DNA of 64,000 bases from Brachypterus glaber (lineage: Eukaryota; Arthropoda; Insecta; Coleoptera; Kateretidae), in assembly GCA_958510825.1 (NCBI GenBank), contig OY294054.1, positions 7,356,191 to 7,420,190 of the forward strand, in the 5' to 3' direction. Below, one piece after another: positions 10,030 to 20,984 of this stretch; position 1 is the stretch's first letter; each line of letters starts with the position of its first letter. Both the position numbers and the translations under genes were made by a program. The notes beneath the pieces were generated by a model. It was given only the letters and a program-made list of their open reading frames with translations. It was not told the DNA's origin and did not search any database.

Positions 10030-10434
10030 TTTGGGGAGACTACGCAAATTCAGAAAGAATATTTGGCTTGCAGAGAAAAGCTGTTAGGGTTGTTGGGGGT
10101 CTGGGCTTCAGCGATGAATGTAGGGACAAATTTGTAGAACTCAAAATTCTCACATTTCCTTGTCTCTACATATATCACTGTCTTCTACATGCCCACAGCA
10201 GCCAGAACCGCTCTATCAAAGGTTCATATATTCTTCATTACAATACCAGAGGCAAGGGTGATGTACGCGTAAAATTTTCGAGATTGGATTTGCCGCAGAA
10301 TGGTTTGGACTTGTGTTCGTAGTCTTCCGGCGGTAAGTTTTAAAAATATTTTGAAAAAATATTTGTTGTGGAAAGCCTTTTTTTCCACAGCGGAATTTTT
10401 AGAAGCTAATCTTTCAGTTCTTAGGTCCAATTAA
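10030..10434 (+). pseudogene. Non-LTR RT C-terminal tail of another element
   Basis: The plus-strand frame 10,030-10,320 and its continuation one frame later encode the last ~130 residues of a Jockey-like ORF2: LWGDY, RIFGLQRKAVRVV, a CRDKF block, ILTFPCLYIY, then YNTRGKGD, RLDLPQNGL and a final KYLLWKAFFSTAEFLE block. These line up with the C-terminus of the intact ORF2 at 38,527. One frameshift lies near 10,315. It abuts the 5' end of the DUF4780-type element in the opposite orientation, so one inserted in the other or both were rearranged. Confidence 0.8.
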
Positions 10435-10500
10435 CGTTTTGCTGAATTACACTGCTGGACAAATCTGAAGATTTCTCTAACTGAGATTCCAGACATAGGT

Positions 10501-11907
10501 TTATACTAATTTTGGGTCGCTGAATCCAAATCCGAAGGCCGTTTGTCTCCATCACCCTCAGATTTTTTTATATCATAAAAAAAGTTAAAATTAGGAAAAT
10601 CGATTTTGTGTAATTACAAGAACATGCTTTGACTTATCACATTAAAATTAAGTACGGTTAATAGTGGTAATATAAGTTATTTATTCCCCTACTTACCCAA
10701 AAATACAATTACGTGTATGTCTGAGGCGTGCGTTCTAAAGTGTTTCTGTAATATATTTCTACAACAAAATTTTTGTTTAAGAATTTTACAATTTTGATAA
10801 AAAATTATTATTTATTGATTAATTTTACGTAAAAAACATATTGGACCTTTTGTTCAAAGGTCAATAGTTTTCGAGAAAAATAGGTTTAAACATATCTCTG
10901 CAAGTTCCACTAAGAAAAAAACTGCTGCCAACAAGATAATACTTTCTCCTATAGGTCTAGGTTTACTAAAATAAAAATAAATAAATTAATAAATAAATTA
11001 ATAAAAAAAAAAAAAAATTGAAAAAAAAAATAAAAAAAAGTTTTAACCCCATTTTACCCCCTTACCCCACCCCGATTTTTATAAAAAAAAATATCCTAGC
11101 CACACAAAAAAGGTCAATTTCTTTTCTTATGTATTTTGAGGCGCTGAATCCGAATTTGAGGTCAAAATAGCACATCACCTGGAAAAATAATTGGATAAGG
11201 TGCTATTTTGACTTCAAATTCGGATTCAGCGCCTCAAAATAGATGGGAAAAAAGACTATTGACCTTTTTTGTGTGGCTAGGATTTTTTTTTTATAAAAAA
11301 ATCGGGGTGGGGTAAGGGGGTAAAATGAGGTCAATTTTTTTTTTATTTTTTTTTTCAATTTATTTTTCGTTAAAACGAAAAAAGAGACTTTTTGGAAAAT
11401 AATATATTTTTTTTTAATTTATTTATTTATTTTTATTTTATTAAACCTAGACCTATAGGAGAAAGTATTATCTTGTTGGCAGCAGTTTTTTTCTTACTGG
11501 AACTTGCAGAGATATGTTTAAACCTATTTTTCTCGAAAACTATTGACCTTTGATCAAAAGGTCCAATATGTTTTTTACGTAAAATTAATCATTAAATAAT
11601 AATTTTTTATCGAAATTGTAAAATTCTTAAACATAATTTTTTTTGGAGAAATACATTACAGAAACACTTTAGAACGCACGCCTCTGACATACACACAATT
11701 GTATTTTTGGATAAGTAGGGGAATAAATAACTTATATTACCACTATTAACCGTACTTAATTTTAATGTGATAAGTCAAAGAATTTTCTTGTAATTACACA
11801 AAATCGATTTTCCTAATTTTAACTTTTTTTATGATGTAAAAAAATCTGAGGGTGATGGAGACAAACTGCCTTCGGATTTGGATTCAGCGACCCAAAATTA
11901 GTATATT
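10501..11907. mobile_element. Foldback element: about 0.7-kb inverted arms with a 26-bp loop
   Basis: The left arm 10,501-11,173 and right arm 11,200-11,907 are inverted copies over their full length, with only scattered differences and some homopolymer length changes. The outer ends read TACTAATTTTGGGTCGCTGAATCC inward (positions 10,504-10,527). The arms contain CCCCACCCCGATTTTT and a CTGCTGCCAACAAGATAATA block that recurs inside the DNA transposon at 15,375. No ORF. Transcription would give a long double-stranded hairpin. Confidence 0.85.
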
Positions 11908-12769
11908 TAACTTATTTAAATATATATTAGTATTCAAAAAAAATTATATGAAATAGTTTTTGTTTCTCCCGCCTATATTTTAATAGATCTGGAAAATAAT
12001 GTTAAAAAAGTTTGGTCAAAACTCTCTGATTTGATGGATAACATATTAAGATAGTTAAATATTTCTTATTTATAAAATACTGATAAGATGTTAGATTTTC
12101 ATATGTGGTAAGGTCTTAAGGGAAACGGGGGTCGTGAGTTTAATATTTGCGAAGAACGATTGATGGGAATGTATATGCGTGATTTCCGAATAAAACACAA
12201 CGCTTTAAAAAAAACTAAAATGTGACAGATTAAACTCTTAAAGAAAAACACATATAACAAGATTAGTTGGCAAAAAATCCGACCAAAAATATTGCATGTG
12301 CATTTAACTGATAAAGAAATAAAAAAGCCGAAACGTTAGTGAATTAGAAGCCATTTTTAAATTTAATACGGATCCTATGATAGGACCGAATTCATAACGA
12401 AAATATATTGATTTCTATCATTTTTCCTTAAATTTCTAATGATGATTAAAATCCGAAACGTGGGGAAATTAAATGTAACTTTTAAATTTAATATGGACCG
12501 TATGATACCGAATTTATAATAAAAATCTATATATTTCTTTGATTTTCTGTTAAATTCCTAATGGTAACTATCAATATTATCGAAACATAGAATTTTATAT
12601 GACCAATGTCACTCACGTGATCAAGACGAATCTGTTGAACCTCGCTACTGAGTTTAGGCTCTGGATGGGAACAAAAAAAAAACGTGTATAGGTACATACA
12701 CCCAAACACATTAAAAACATAAATTTTCTTTCGCGTTGCAGAAGTCGGGTAAAAAATTAGTAACATTTT

Positions 12770-14150
12770 GTGGAAAAAAATTACTTTTTTTAAATGTCCG
12801 AAAAGGTTTAAGTTAATTGATTTTAAAAAGTATGGATTCAAACACAAAAATGTTACAAAGGGCGCCAATTGAAAAAATAAAATAAATGTTAAAAATTTAA
12901 AATCGAAATGACTGATCCAATATGGCGTTGATACAGATAAGGCATAGACAAAATAAACAAACAGATTGATTTTTGACCGTCTGCGCATACTTCTGCGTCC
13001 CGACCAAATGCGTCCTCCATTTTGATTCTAATTGTCCAACATAAAGTAAAAAAATATATATTTTATGTTGGTAACACTGTGTTGCGTTAGATAGGAATAT
13101 TTTCTTTGTTAGAGATTTTCATTTCACTTCAGTTGTCAGTAAAAGTTTCTTTTTGTCGTTGTTTTGTTGCAACAGTTTGTTATATATGTAAAAACTAAAT
13201 CAATATGTTATACTACACAAATATTTATTTATTTTTACCAGCAATTTAAATATAAAAATATAATTCTTCGCACACACCTCTAACATATTCGTGCAACAGG
13301 TTAACATAATCTAATTTATGTATGTTTTAAGTTTGTTTTCGAGGTTTTTCTGTTATTTTTTCTACGCGTTTGGTGTTTTGTGCTAGAAGGGTGAACATTT
13401 TATTTTATTATAGACTATATAATAGCGTTTTTGAACTTTTAAAGTCTTTCTGTGTTTTTTGTATATTTTATAGCGCTTTTTCAAAGAACTAGTAAAGTCT
13501 TTGCAGTGACGTGTTTTATAAAAAGTTGTAGAAACATAAAACGACTGCTACCTGCAGACAGCAGTATCATATTTTTTAGGTAAGTTTGATTTTTTTTAAT
13601 ATAACATAAGAAACATATAAAATTTTATATACCTAATGCTTAATAAAAACAATTAATTGCCTGTGATACAGGATAAAATGTAGGTAATTTTTATTGTTTT
13701 TGTGAGAATTGTGATGCACACAAAGTAGTAATTTTTACTTAAGTTTTTTTTTTGGGGTATGTTCAAGAACTACGTGACACACTTTTTGGACATTTTCACC
13801 CCCTCGTTAGGTCTGTTCGTTAGTGCACACTTTTTTTTTTATCTTATCTATGATTTGAATTAAATAATATCATATCTACAGAAACAGAATGATATACTTT
13901 GACAGTAAATAATAAAAACATTAAAAAGTAAGGTTACGTTTATTTATTTACATTTTACCCACTAATTTAAATTTCCCGGCTGATTTCTGACCTAACTTCC
14001 GATCAAAATGGAGGACTCGTAAATTTGTATATAACCTTGAGATGACAGCTCATCTATGTTCTTTGTCTATGAGATAAGACCATATATCATTTTCTAAATG
14101 GTTTCAGCGACCTCAAAAATACTTAATCACTAATTTTCAGCAAAAAAATT
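12770..14150. other. Insertion specific to block alpha, nature unknown
   Basis: The sister blocks run straight from the AAAAAATTAGTAAC landmark into TTTTTAAAAATTTCT. Here 1.4 kb lies between them. Its two flanks carry inverted copies of ATCAAAATGGAGGAC (about 13,009 on minus, 14,003 on plus) and of a CATAGACAAA segment further out, so it may be an old TIR element. Within it, 13,050-13,580 ends in an exact GTAAGT splice-donor-like site at 13,580. No long ORF. Confidence 0.4.
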
Positions 14151-14614
14151 TAAATTTTTAAAAATTTCTACGCCATATAGGATTCGCCATTTTGAATTTT
14201 AAATTTTTAACATCGTATTCAGTTTCAGCAACCTTAAAAACCCTAGGATAACCATTTTCAAAAATATTGTGTGATTTGTCAAAATTCTGTTTGTCTATTT
14301 TAACAATTTTGGTATTAATTATCTCGAAAACGGTGTGTAGTATAAAACTTTTATTATCAGGCTAGTAGTAGTATAAGGTAAAGTAAGAATCCGTTGACAG
14401 AACTGAGGCACCTTTCCAGCTGTTGACTTGTGTTATCATGGAATGCTTTGGTTTTATAAACTAATAAAATACTTTTGGGCTTTTAATCACATAATACCCT
14501 AGTTAGAGAAAAATGGTTTTGCACCTTAAGGTAAATAATAGCAGTTTCTAAATCTAGTAGTAAACAAAATGTTTTAAGGTAAAGATTAGTCACTTTTTCA
14601 GAAATAACCCTTAT

Positions 14615-16425
14615 GGGCCATTCCAGCGTTTCGGGTGTTTCACTCGTACACATTAAAACGATTTTTTTAAATATTTATTGCACTAATAGATTGTTACAGG
14701 TGTGCTACAACTAGACTAATATATGAGTTAAACAAGCTATTAAAACCCAAAAAAAAATAAAAAAAATAAATAAGATGTAAGCAAATTCTTCTGTTTCGGG
14801 TTTTTCATTTTTTTGCCTTGTGTTTATGTATTGAGTTGAAATATTGTTAAAATCTACGAATTTATAAGCTTTTATAATGAATTATTTGTCACAACGTATA
14901 GTTAAATTTATGCTTTGTTCTATCATAACATTAGCAATAAATATTATAAATATATATTTTTTTTAAGTTATAAAATGAACGTTTCGGGTGTTTCATATAA
15001 TTTGTTTCGGGTGTTTCACTTAAAAATTATATACGTTTTTAAATCCTAAATTCAAATTTATATTATTAATTAATAAATTCGGCATAAAAAAAACAGAATA
15101 CAAAACATGACGTTCTTAAAGAGTTTATTTCTTACATAAATATTATTCTTATTATTAATCATAATGAATACTAAAAATAAAACCGAATAATATTTTTTAC
15201 TTCAAAAACCTAGAATTTCCTATAAATATTTCTAATAAATAACAAATTTAACAATATTTTTTATAATTTATTAAATTTAGACCACAGTCTACTGATGAAA
15301 AATGTTTTCATAGATGACATGATTTTGGTATACTTTTTTATTATAATCAATACTGACAATAAACTGAAATACTGCTGCCAACAAAATAATACTTTTCCCT
15401 ATAAGCCTAGGTTTATTAAAATCAAAAACGAAAAAAAAAATTAAAAAACCAATTTAAATTTTTTTTTTGTTTTTCAAAAAAAAATTTTTAAAAAGTTTCT
15501 TTTTTCGTAAAACGAAAAACAAATTAATTGAAAAAATTGTTTTTACCCCATTTTACCCCAATCCTACTTTTACCAAAAACAATCCCAGCCTAGAACTTTG
15601 GATAATCAACCTATGGTCCAAATTTGAAGTCGTTAGCTCAAAGCGTTCTTAAGTTATCGTGGTCACAAATATTCCGGATAGACAGACAGATAGACATACA
15701 GACCCACAGACAGAATTTTTTTTACGGAAATCGTATTTTTTTGACATAAAACGTCAAGAAACGTAAAAAAGCAATAAAAATTTTTCGATTTTTTTTTACT
15801 AAGGCAAGACATTTTTCGGGGAACGTAAAAACCCAACATATTTCTAGGGTGGGGGTGGAGGGGGTGTTGTAATTGGGTGATCTGAAAGTTAAAAATAGTA
15901 TCAACGTCTAAATTAAATAATAAGCGGTAGTAGCTAAATAATTTTATTTGGCGTTTCGGGTGTTTGAAATCGTGAATGGAATCGGACTACTTTGCAATCT
16001 TTAGGAGTGCCCATATATATAGATACTTCCACCAAATATTGCCAAAAAAGTTTTAAGTGGTAGGCTACAAAATATATATAGTAAAAAAGCTTTAAAAACA
16101 GTTTTAAAGAGCAATAATAACTAAAAATATATATGTTATTTCAAAAATAACAGTTCTTTTCTTCTAATTAAGAAAAAAAAAACGATATTAGGTTGTAAAA
16201 CATTACCATCACTTAAAACTAAAAATACTACTATAAAACACTAAATCAACTAATAAAACGATGTCTACAAAAATATATAAAAATTAAGATTATATATTAC
16301 TTTCATTAAAAATCGTGTTGGATTAATAAATTATACAGTTTTTACTTTAGTTATTCACATTAATTAATTTTATACAGTAATTTTTAAAAATTACTACCCA
16401 TGTCCTTAAACGGCTGGAATGGCCC
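14615..16425. mobile_element. Non-autonomous DNA transposon with GGGCCATTCCAGC ends (copy 1)
   Basis: The ends read inward as GGGCCATTCCAGC, and the flanks are TTAT on both sides (14,611-14,614 and 16,426-16,429). Sister blocks at 19,737 and 29,046 are uninterrupted there, giving natural empty sites. The motif GTTTCGGGTGTTTCA or a close variant recurs near 14,636, 14,800, 14,986, 15,006 and 15,951, mostly toward the left end, as subterminal transposase-binding repeats do. The interior contains the CTGCTGCCAACAAAATAATA block and a GACA-rich stretch. The short frames at 15,467 and 15,722 are low-complexity. Superfamily unknown. Confidence 0.75.
15676..15715 (+). repeat. GACA-type microsatellite
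   Basis: Imperfect GACA/GATA run inside the DNA transposon. It is repeated at about 33,722 and 35,410 in copy 2. Confidence 0.8.
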
Positions 16426-17139
16426 TTATGTAACACCACTAAATTCTCTAGAGACTTGCACCCTGGTTTTCCCATTGTCCGAAAAAGAAACTTTGGCCCG
16501 AATAATACAAAATTGACGAATCACCTTTTCATGTCATACATACTGAAAGGTCCTTACATCAGTGATAAATAAAATATCATTCCTTATGTCTCAACATCTC
16601 ATGCTTTTTCAGTATTTACAAATAAATTAACATCACTTTGGGAAAATAAGTTATTTTAAGTACACAGAGAAAAATTACACAACCTCACGTAATAAGTTAT
16701 GGAAAATTTAACATATATAAAATAGTATTTTACATGATTTAATATTAAATTTTACACAACATGTTCTGGAAATTTTTCATTTGTTAACGTTGGCATCAAT
16801 TTTAACATACTTGTTCTATATAGATAAGATAAAATATATTTATCTTTGTGTAACAATAGAGGTCGGTTATACGAGCCCAAAAAATTGAACTTTTTCGGAT
16901 TCATAAGGCGACAAACAGACAGGCACCTTTCTTATGGAAACTGGCTTTCCCTCAAAAATTCTGAATTTTTAGTATAATGTAGATTTAATCTTTCTTATCA
17001 AAAGCTTACTTGATCTGACGGCTGGTTTTTGAGTTATAGGTCAAAAAGTCAAAAACAGTAAAATTTTAATTTAGTTTTTTAAATAAACTGAAATAAAAAA
17101 CTTTACATCGGGTTTAATTCTTATTATATACAAGTATAT

Positions 17140-18100
17140 ACTTATAAAAAACTAAAATTATATTTTTTCGTTTAAAATAAAGGTAAAAATTAAAAAAATG
17201 CTTGGAAATACGAAGGCGACACCTCAATATATAAAAAAGAAATAAAGGTCAGATTTTCTTAATAATATATAAAATGAAAGAATTTACATTAAACGGACGT
17301 ATAAAAATCTATCTTTAAAAATAATGTTATTTAAAAAAATAAATAAATAAATAAATAAAATAATATGTAGTTTTTTAAAAACTATATTTTACTGCATAAT
17401 AAGTCGCGTTTGTGGAGCAGTGGAAACGGAGTGATGCCCTTGATAAATTACTCCTGGTTGGAATCCAGCTAGCAGCATATAAGCTTTTTTTTATGTTTTG
17501 TGTGTTGGCGTGTAAAGTACGTTGAAACATGGGATGTTTTTTTTTTCATAAAAAATATTTATAAAAGATTTTTTTTTAAATTTTACAAAAATTATAAATA
17601 AGAAATAAAAATTCATACATTTATTTGTATATAAAATAACAAAAAATTTATACTTTTTATACTTATACTTTTAACTTTTAAGATTGTTTTATTAATATAA
17701 CTACTAGTACTAGTACTACTACTAGTACATATTGTTACCAATTAAAAAAAAAATCATAAATAGGTAATTAAAATAAATATTACACACGCCCACAAAAAAA
17801 TAAAGCCAATTATTATCAGACTATATTTTTCTTAAGTATTTTTGTGTGATGAAAATTAAAAAAATTAAAAGTTTTTATGAGTTCAATCCCGGAGTAATTT
17901 ATCATTATTTAAAAAAAAAAAAAAAAAAGATTTTTATATGTCATTTTACGTAAATTCTTTTATTTTACATATTATTAAGACAATCCGACCGTTTTTTCAT
18001 ATTGCGCCTTCGCACTATTTAGAAAGATTTTTTTTAATTTTTACCTTTATTTTAAATGAAAAAAATATAATTTTTAGTTTTTTATTACGAGTATACAGTG
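17140..18100. repeat. Hairpin repeat with tRNA-like promoter boxes (copy 1, first)
   Basis: The left arm, about 17,140-17,400, and right arm, about 17,934-18,090, are inverted copies. Both carry the TTTAAAATAAAGGTAAAAATT segment. Between them is an ACTAGTACTAGTACTACTACTAGT core (17,702-17,725). A tRNA-like unit lies at 17,402-17,475 on plus, and only a stub of its inverted partner remains near 17,880. No ORF. Confidence 0.7.
17402..17475 (+). repeat. tRNA-like segment (SINE-type head), degenerate
   Basis: TGTGGAGCAGTGG fits a Pol III A box and CTGGTTGGAATCC is a damaged B box about 45 bp on. No cloverleaf acceptor stem closes, so it is not a tRNA gene. Confidence 0.5.
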
Positions 18101-20984
18101 AAAATTTGAAAATGACCAGCATTTATTATTTCTTTAACCGATGAGAATTTACATATCAAGGGGGACAACTTTTGAGCGATTTTTTGTTGTATTACATTCA
18201 ACCTCGTGGCCCCCAGGGCACCTACCCCTAAAATATTAAATAGCAACCCCCATTTATTTCGCTATTTTTGAAATCCTTATGTAATTCTAGATAAGTTACA
18301 TTTCTTTTTATTTTTTTTTGTCAAAATTAAACTTAAAAAAAAATCAAAAAAACTTGTTAGGAAATTTCGATTTACATAATTTTTTCAGGAAAATTTACGT
18401 TCATTATAAGGATCAATCCTACCAAAAGAAAATGAAGAAAAAAAATTGAATTTTTTTTTAAATTTTTTTTTAAATTTATTTGGGAAATGCAATATACCAT
18501 TTACTGTGAACAGTATATAATGGAATGGGTATCATTCTGGTTAAGTGTATTGAGTATATTTTTGTTTGTCAATCTGTTTAATATATGGATAGCCCCTAAT
18601 CCATTTAATCTTTAAACTAAAGACGAATTAAAGACTTTAATTTATTTAACTACATAGTAGTATTCAAAAAAAATTATATGAAAAAGTTTTTGTTTATTTA
18701 CATTTTGATAGATCTGAAAAATAATGTAAAAAAAGTTTGGTCAAAAATCTCTGATTTGATGAATTACATATTAAGATAGTTATATTTCTTATTTATAAAA
18801 TACTGATAAGATGTTAGATTTTTATATGTGGTAAGGTCTTAAGGGAACTGGGGGTCCTGAGTTATTCATGGGAATGTATATGCCATGATTTCCGAATAAA
18901 AGAGTGGCAACGCAAGTGTGACAGATTAAACTCTTAAAAAACAACACATATAACAAGATTAGTTGGCAAAAAATCCGACCAAAAATATTGCATGTGCATT
19001 TAACTGATAAATAAAATAAAAAAGCCATTTTTAAATTTAATACGGATCATATGATAGGTACCGAATTCATAACCAAAATCTATTGATTTCTATAACTTTT
19101 CCTTAAATTTATGATGATGATGAGAATCCGAAACGTGGGGAAATTAAATGTAATTTTTAAATTTAATATGGACCCTATGATACCGAATTTATAATAAAAA
19201 TCTATATATTTCGTTGATTTTCTGTTAAATTCCTATCAATATTATCGAAACATAGAATTTTATATGACTTATGTCACTCGTGTGATCAAGACGAATCTGT
19301 TGACGCCTCTCCCAGTAGTTTAGGCACTGGATGGGAACAGAAAACGTGTATACGTACATACACCCAAACACATTAAAAACATAATTCTTCTTTAGCGTTG
19401 CAAAAGTCTTGTAAAAAATTAGTAACTTTTTAAAAATTTCTTCACCATATTGGTTCCGCCATTTTGAATTTTAAATTTTTAACATCGTATTCGGTTTCAG
19501 CAACCTCAAAAACCCTAGGATACCCATTTTCAAAAATATTGTGTGATTTGTCAAAATTCTGTTTGTCTATTTTAATTTTATAAACTAATAATATACTAAG
19601 AGTTTGGACTTCTAATCACAAAATGCCCTAGTTAGAAAAAAATGGTTTCCCACCTTAAATTAAAGTAAATAATAGCAGTTTCTAAATCTAGTAGTAAACA
19701 AAATGTTTTAAGTTAAATATTATTCACTTTTGCAGAAATAACCTATGTAACAATAGTTTTTCGCTGCCACTTTTCTCTCGTTCACGTTTTTGTTTTCGGC
19801 TCCCTTCTTTGTCACTAACACCATTAAATTCTCTAGAGACTTGTACCCTGGTTTTCCCATTGTCCGAAAAAGAAACTTTGGCCCTAATAATATAAAATTG
19901 ACGAATCACCTTTTCATATCATACATACTGAAAGGTCCTTATATCAGTGATAAATAAAATATCATTCCTTATGTCTCGACATCTCATGATTTTTCAGTAT
20001 TTACAAATAAATTAACATCATTTTGGGGAAATAAGTTATTTTAAGTACACAGAGAAAAATTACACAACGTCACATAATAAGTTATTTTTAACATATACAG
20101 GGTGTCCAAACTTATACTCCCCACATCCTTTTCTCGACAACTGTAAGAATAAAAAAAAACTAATATACACGTATTTCATGGTTTGACTAAAGGAAGAACC
20201 TAAAAATATTTTTATGTATACAGGGTGTTTCGTGGAGGCTGGCAACGTAAACTTTTATTTTTTTTAAATGGAATGACCCATATTTTATTGCAGAAATTTA
20301 TTCGGCATAACGTTTGCTTAATTTTGATACCATTTAGTATGGGTCAAAAATTAATTGTTTTCGAGATATAAATTTTTTTTTCTAAAAAAAGTCCATTTTT
20401 AGCTATCTGTAAACTCTGATATTACGTCGTTAAATTGAATCCAATAAATATAAAACTTGGCCAGGTTGTTAACTAAGGATGTATCTAAATAAGTTTGAAA
20501 GAAAATCCAAAATATGTTATACAGGGCGTTCAAAATTAAAAGTCAAACATTAAAATTTTCAAACATAAAAAACTTTTCAAATGGCACCCTGTTTATTTTA
20601 TAAGTGTATTAAATGCAGAATTAAATTCTACATCTATAAGGAATTTTCCTCTAGGTTTAGCGGTTTTCGAGATATTTTAAATTAAAGTGAAATTTAAAAA
20701 AAATATGAGTATTTACTTCTAACTAAACCTGTTTAAGTAGAAAATCTATAAATTCGAGCGGCCTATTAACCAAGGAGGGACCCAGGTGACCATCCCCCCT
20801 CCCTCGAGAAGTGGTAAGTCTAAGGTATATTGTTTAATATGCAAAAATAACTAAAAGCAATGTAAGAAAACATTTTATTTATTGTAAACTAGGAACATAA
20901 AAAAATATAAAATAAAATAACAATAAAAATAAAACAACTAATAATACTTGACAATAACAAAAAAATAAATAAAAAAATAATAAC

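Larger units (their letters stand above)
11908..18582. repeat. Repeat block alpha (first of three related blocks)
   Basis: Blocks alpha, beta (18,583-27,690) and gamma (27,691-29,920) share the same order of short landmarks: AGTATTCAAAAAAAATTATATG, CCGAAACGTGGGGAAATTAA, TTTCAGCAACCTCAAAAACC, CTCTAGAGACTTGCACCCTGG, GGTCGGTTATACGAGCCC, and GAGTTATAGGTCAAAAAGTC. With later insertions removed, beta is about 3.36 kb. Alpha carries two insertions (about 12,770-14,150 and 14,615-16,425). No convincing gene. The 153-codon frame at 12,527-12,988 is not preserved in the sister blocks. Confidence 0.7.

Noticed and set aside
12527..12988. 153-codon minus-strand open frame with hydrophobic stretches
   Set aside because: Lies in repeat block alpha. 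The matching segments of blocks beta and gamma do not keep the frame, and the composition is that of AT-rich chance ORFs.
15467..15652. Open frame MFFKK... repeated at 33,512 and 35,201, with facing frames at 15,722, 33,767 and 35,456
   Set aside because: Repeated only because the DNA is duplicated. The sequence is low-complexity and starts in a poly-A/T tract.
18822..20245. Short frames at 18,822, 19,724 and 20,060 and their copies at 42,196, 43,098 and 43,434
   Set aside because: They lie in the block repeats and have no domain motifs. The last one spans a transposon end.
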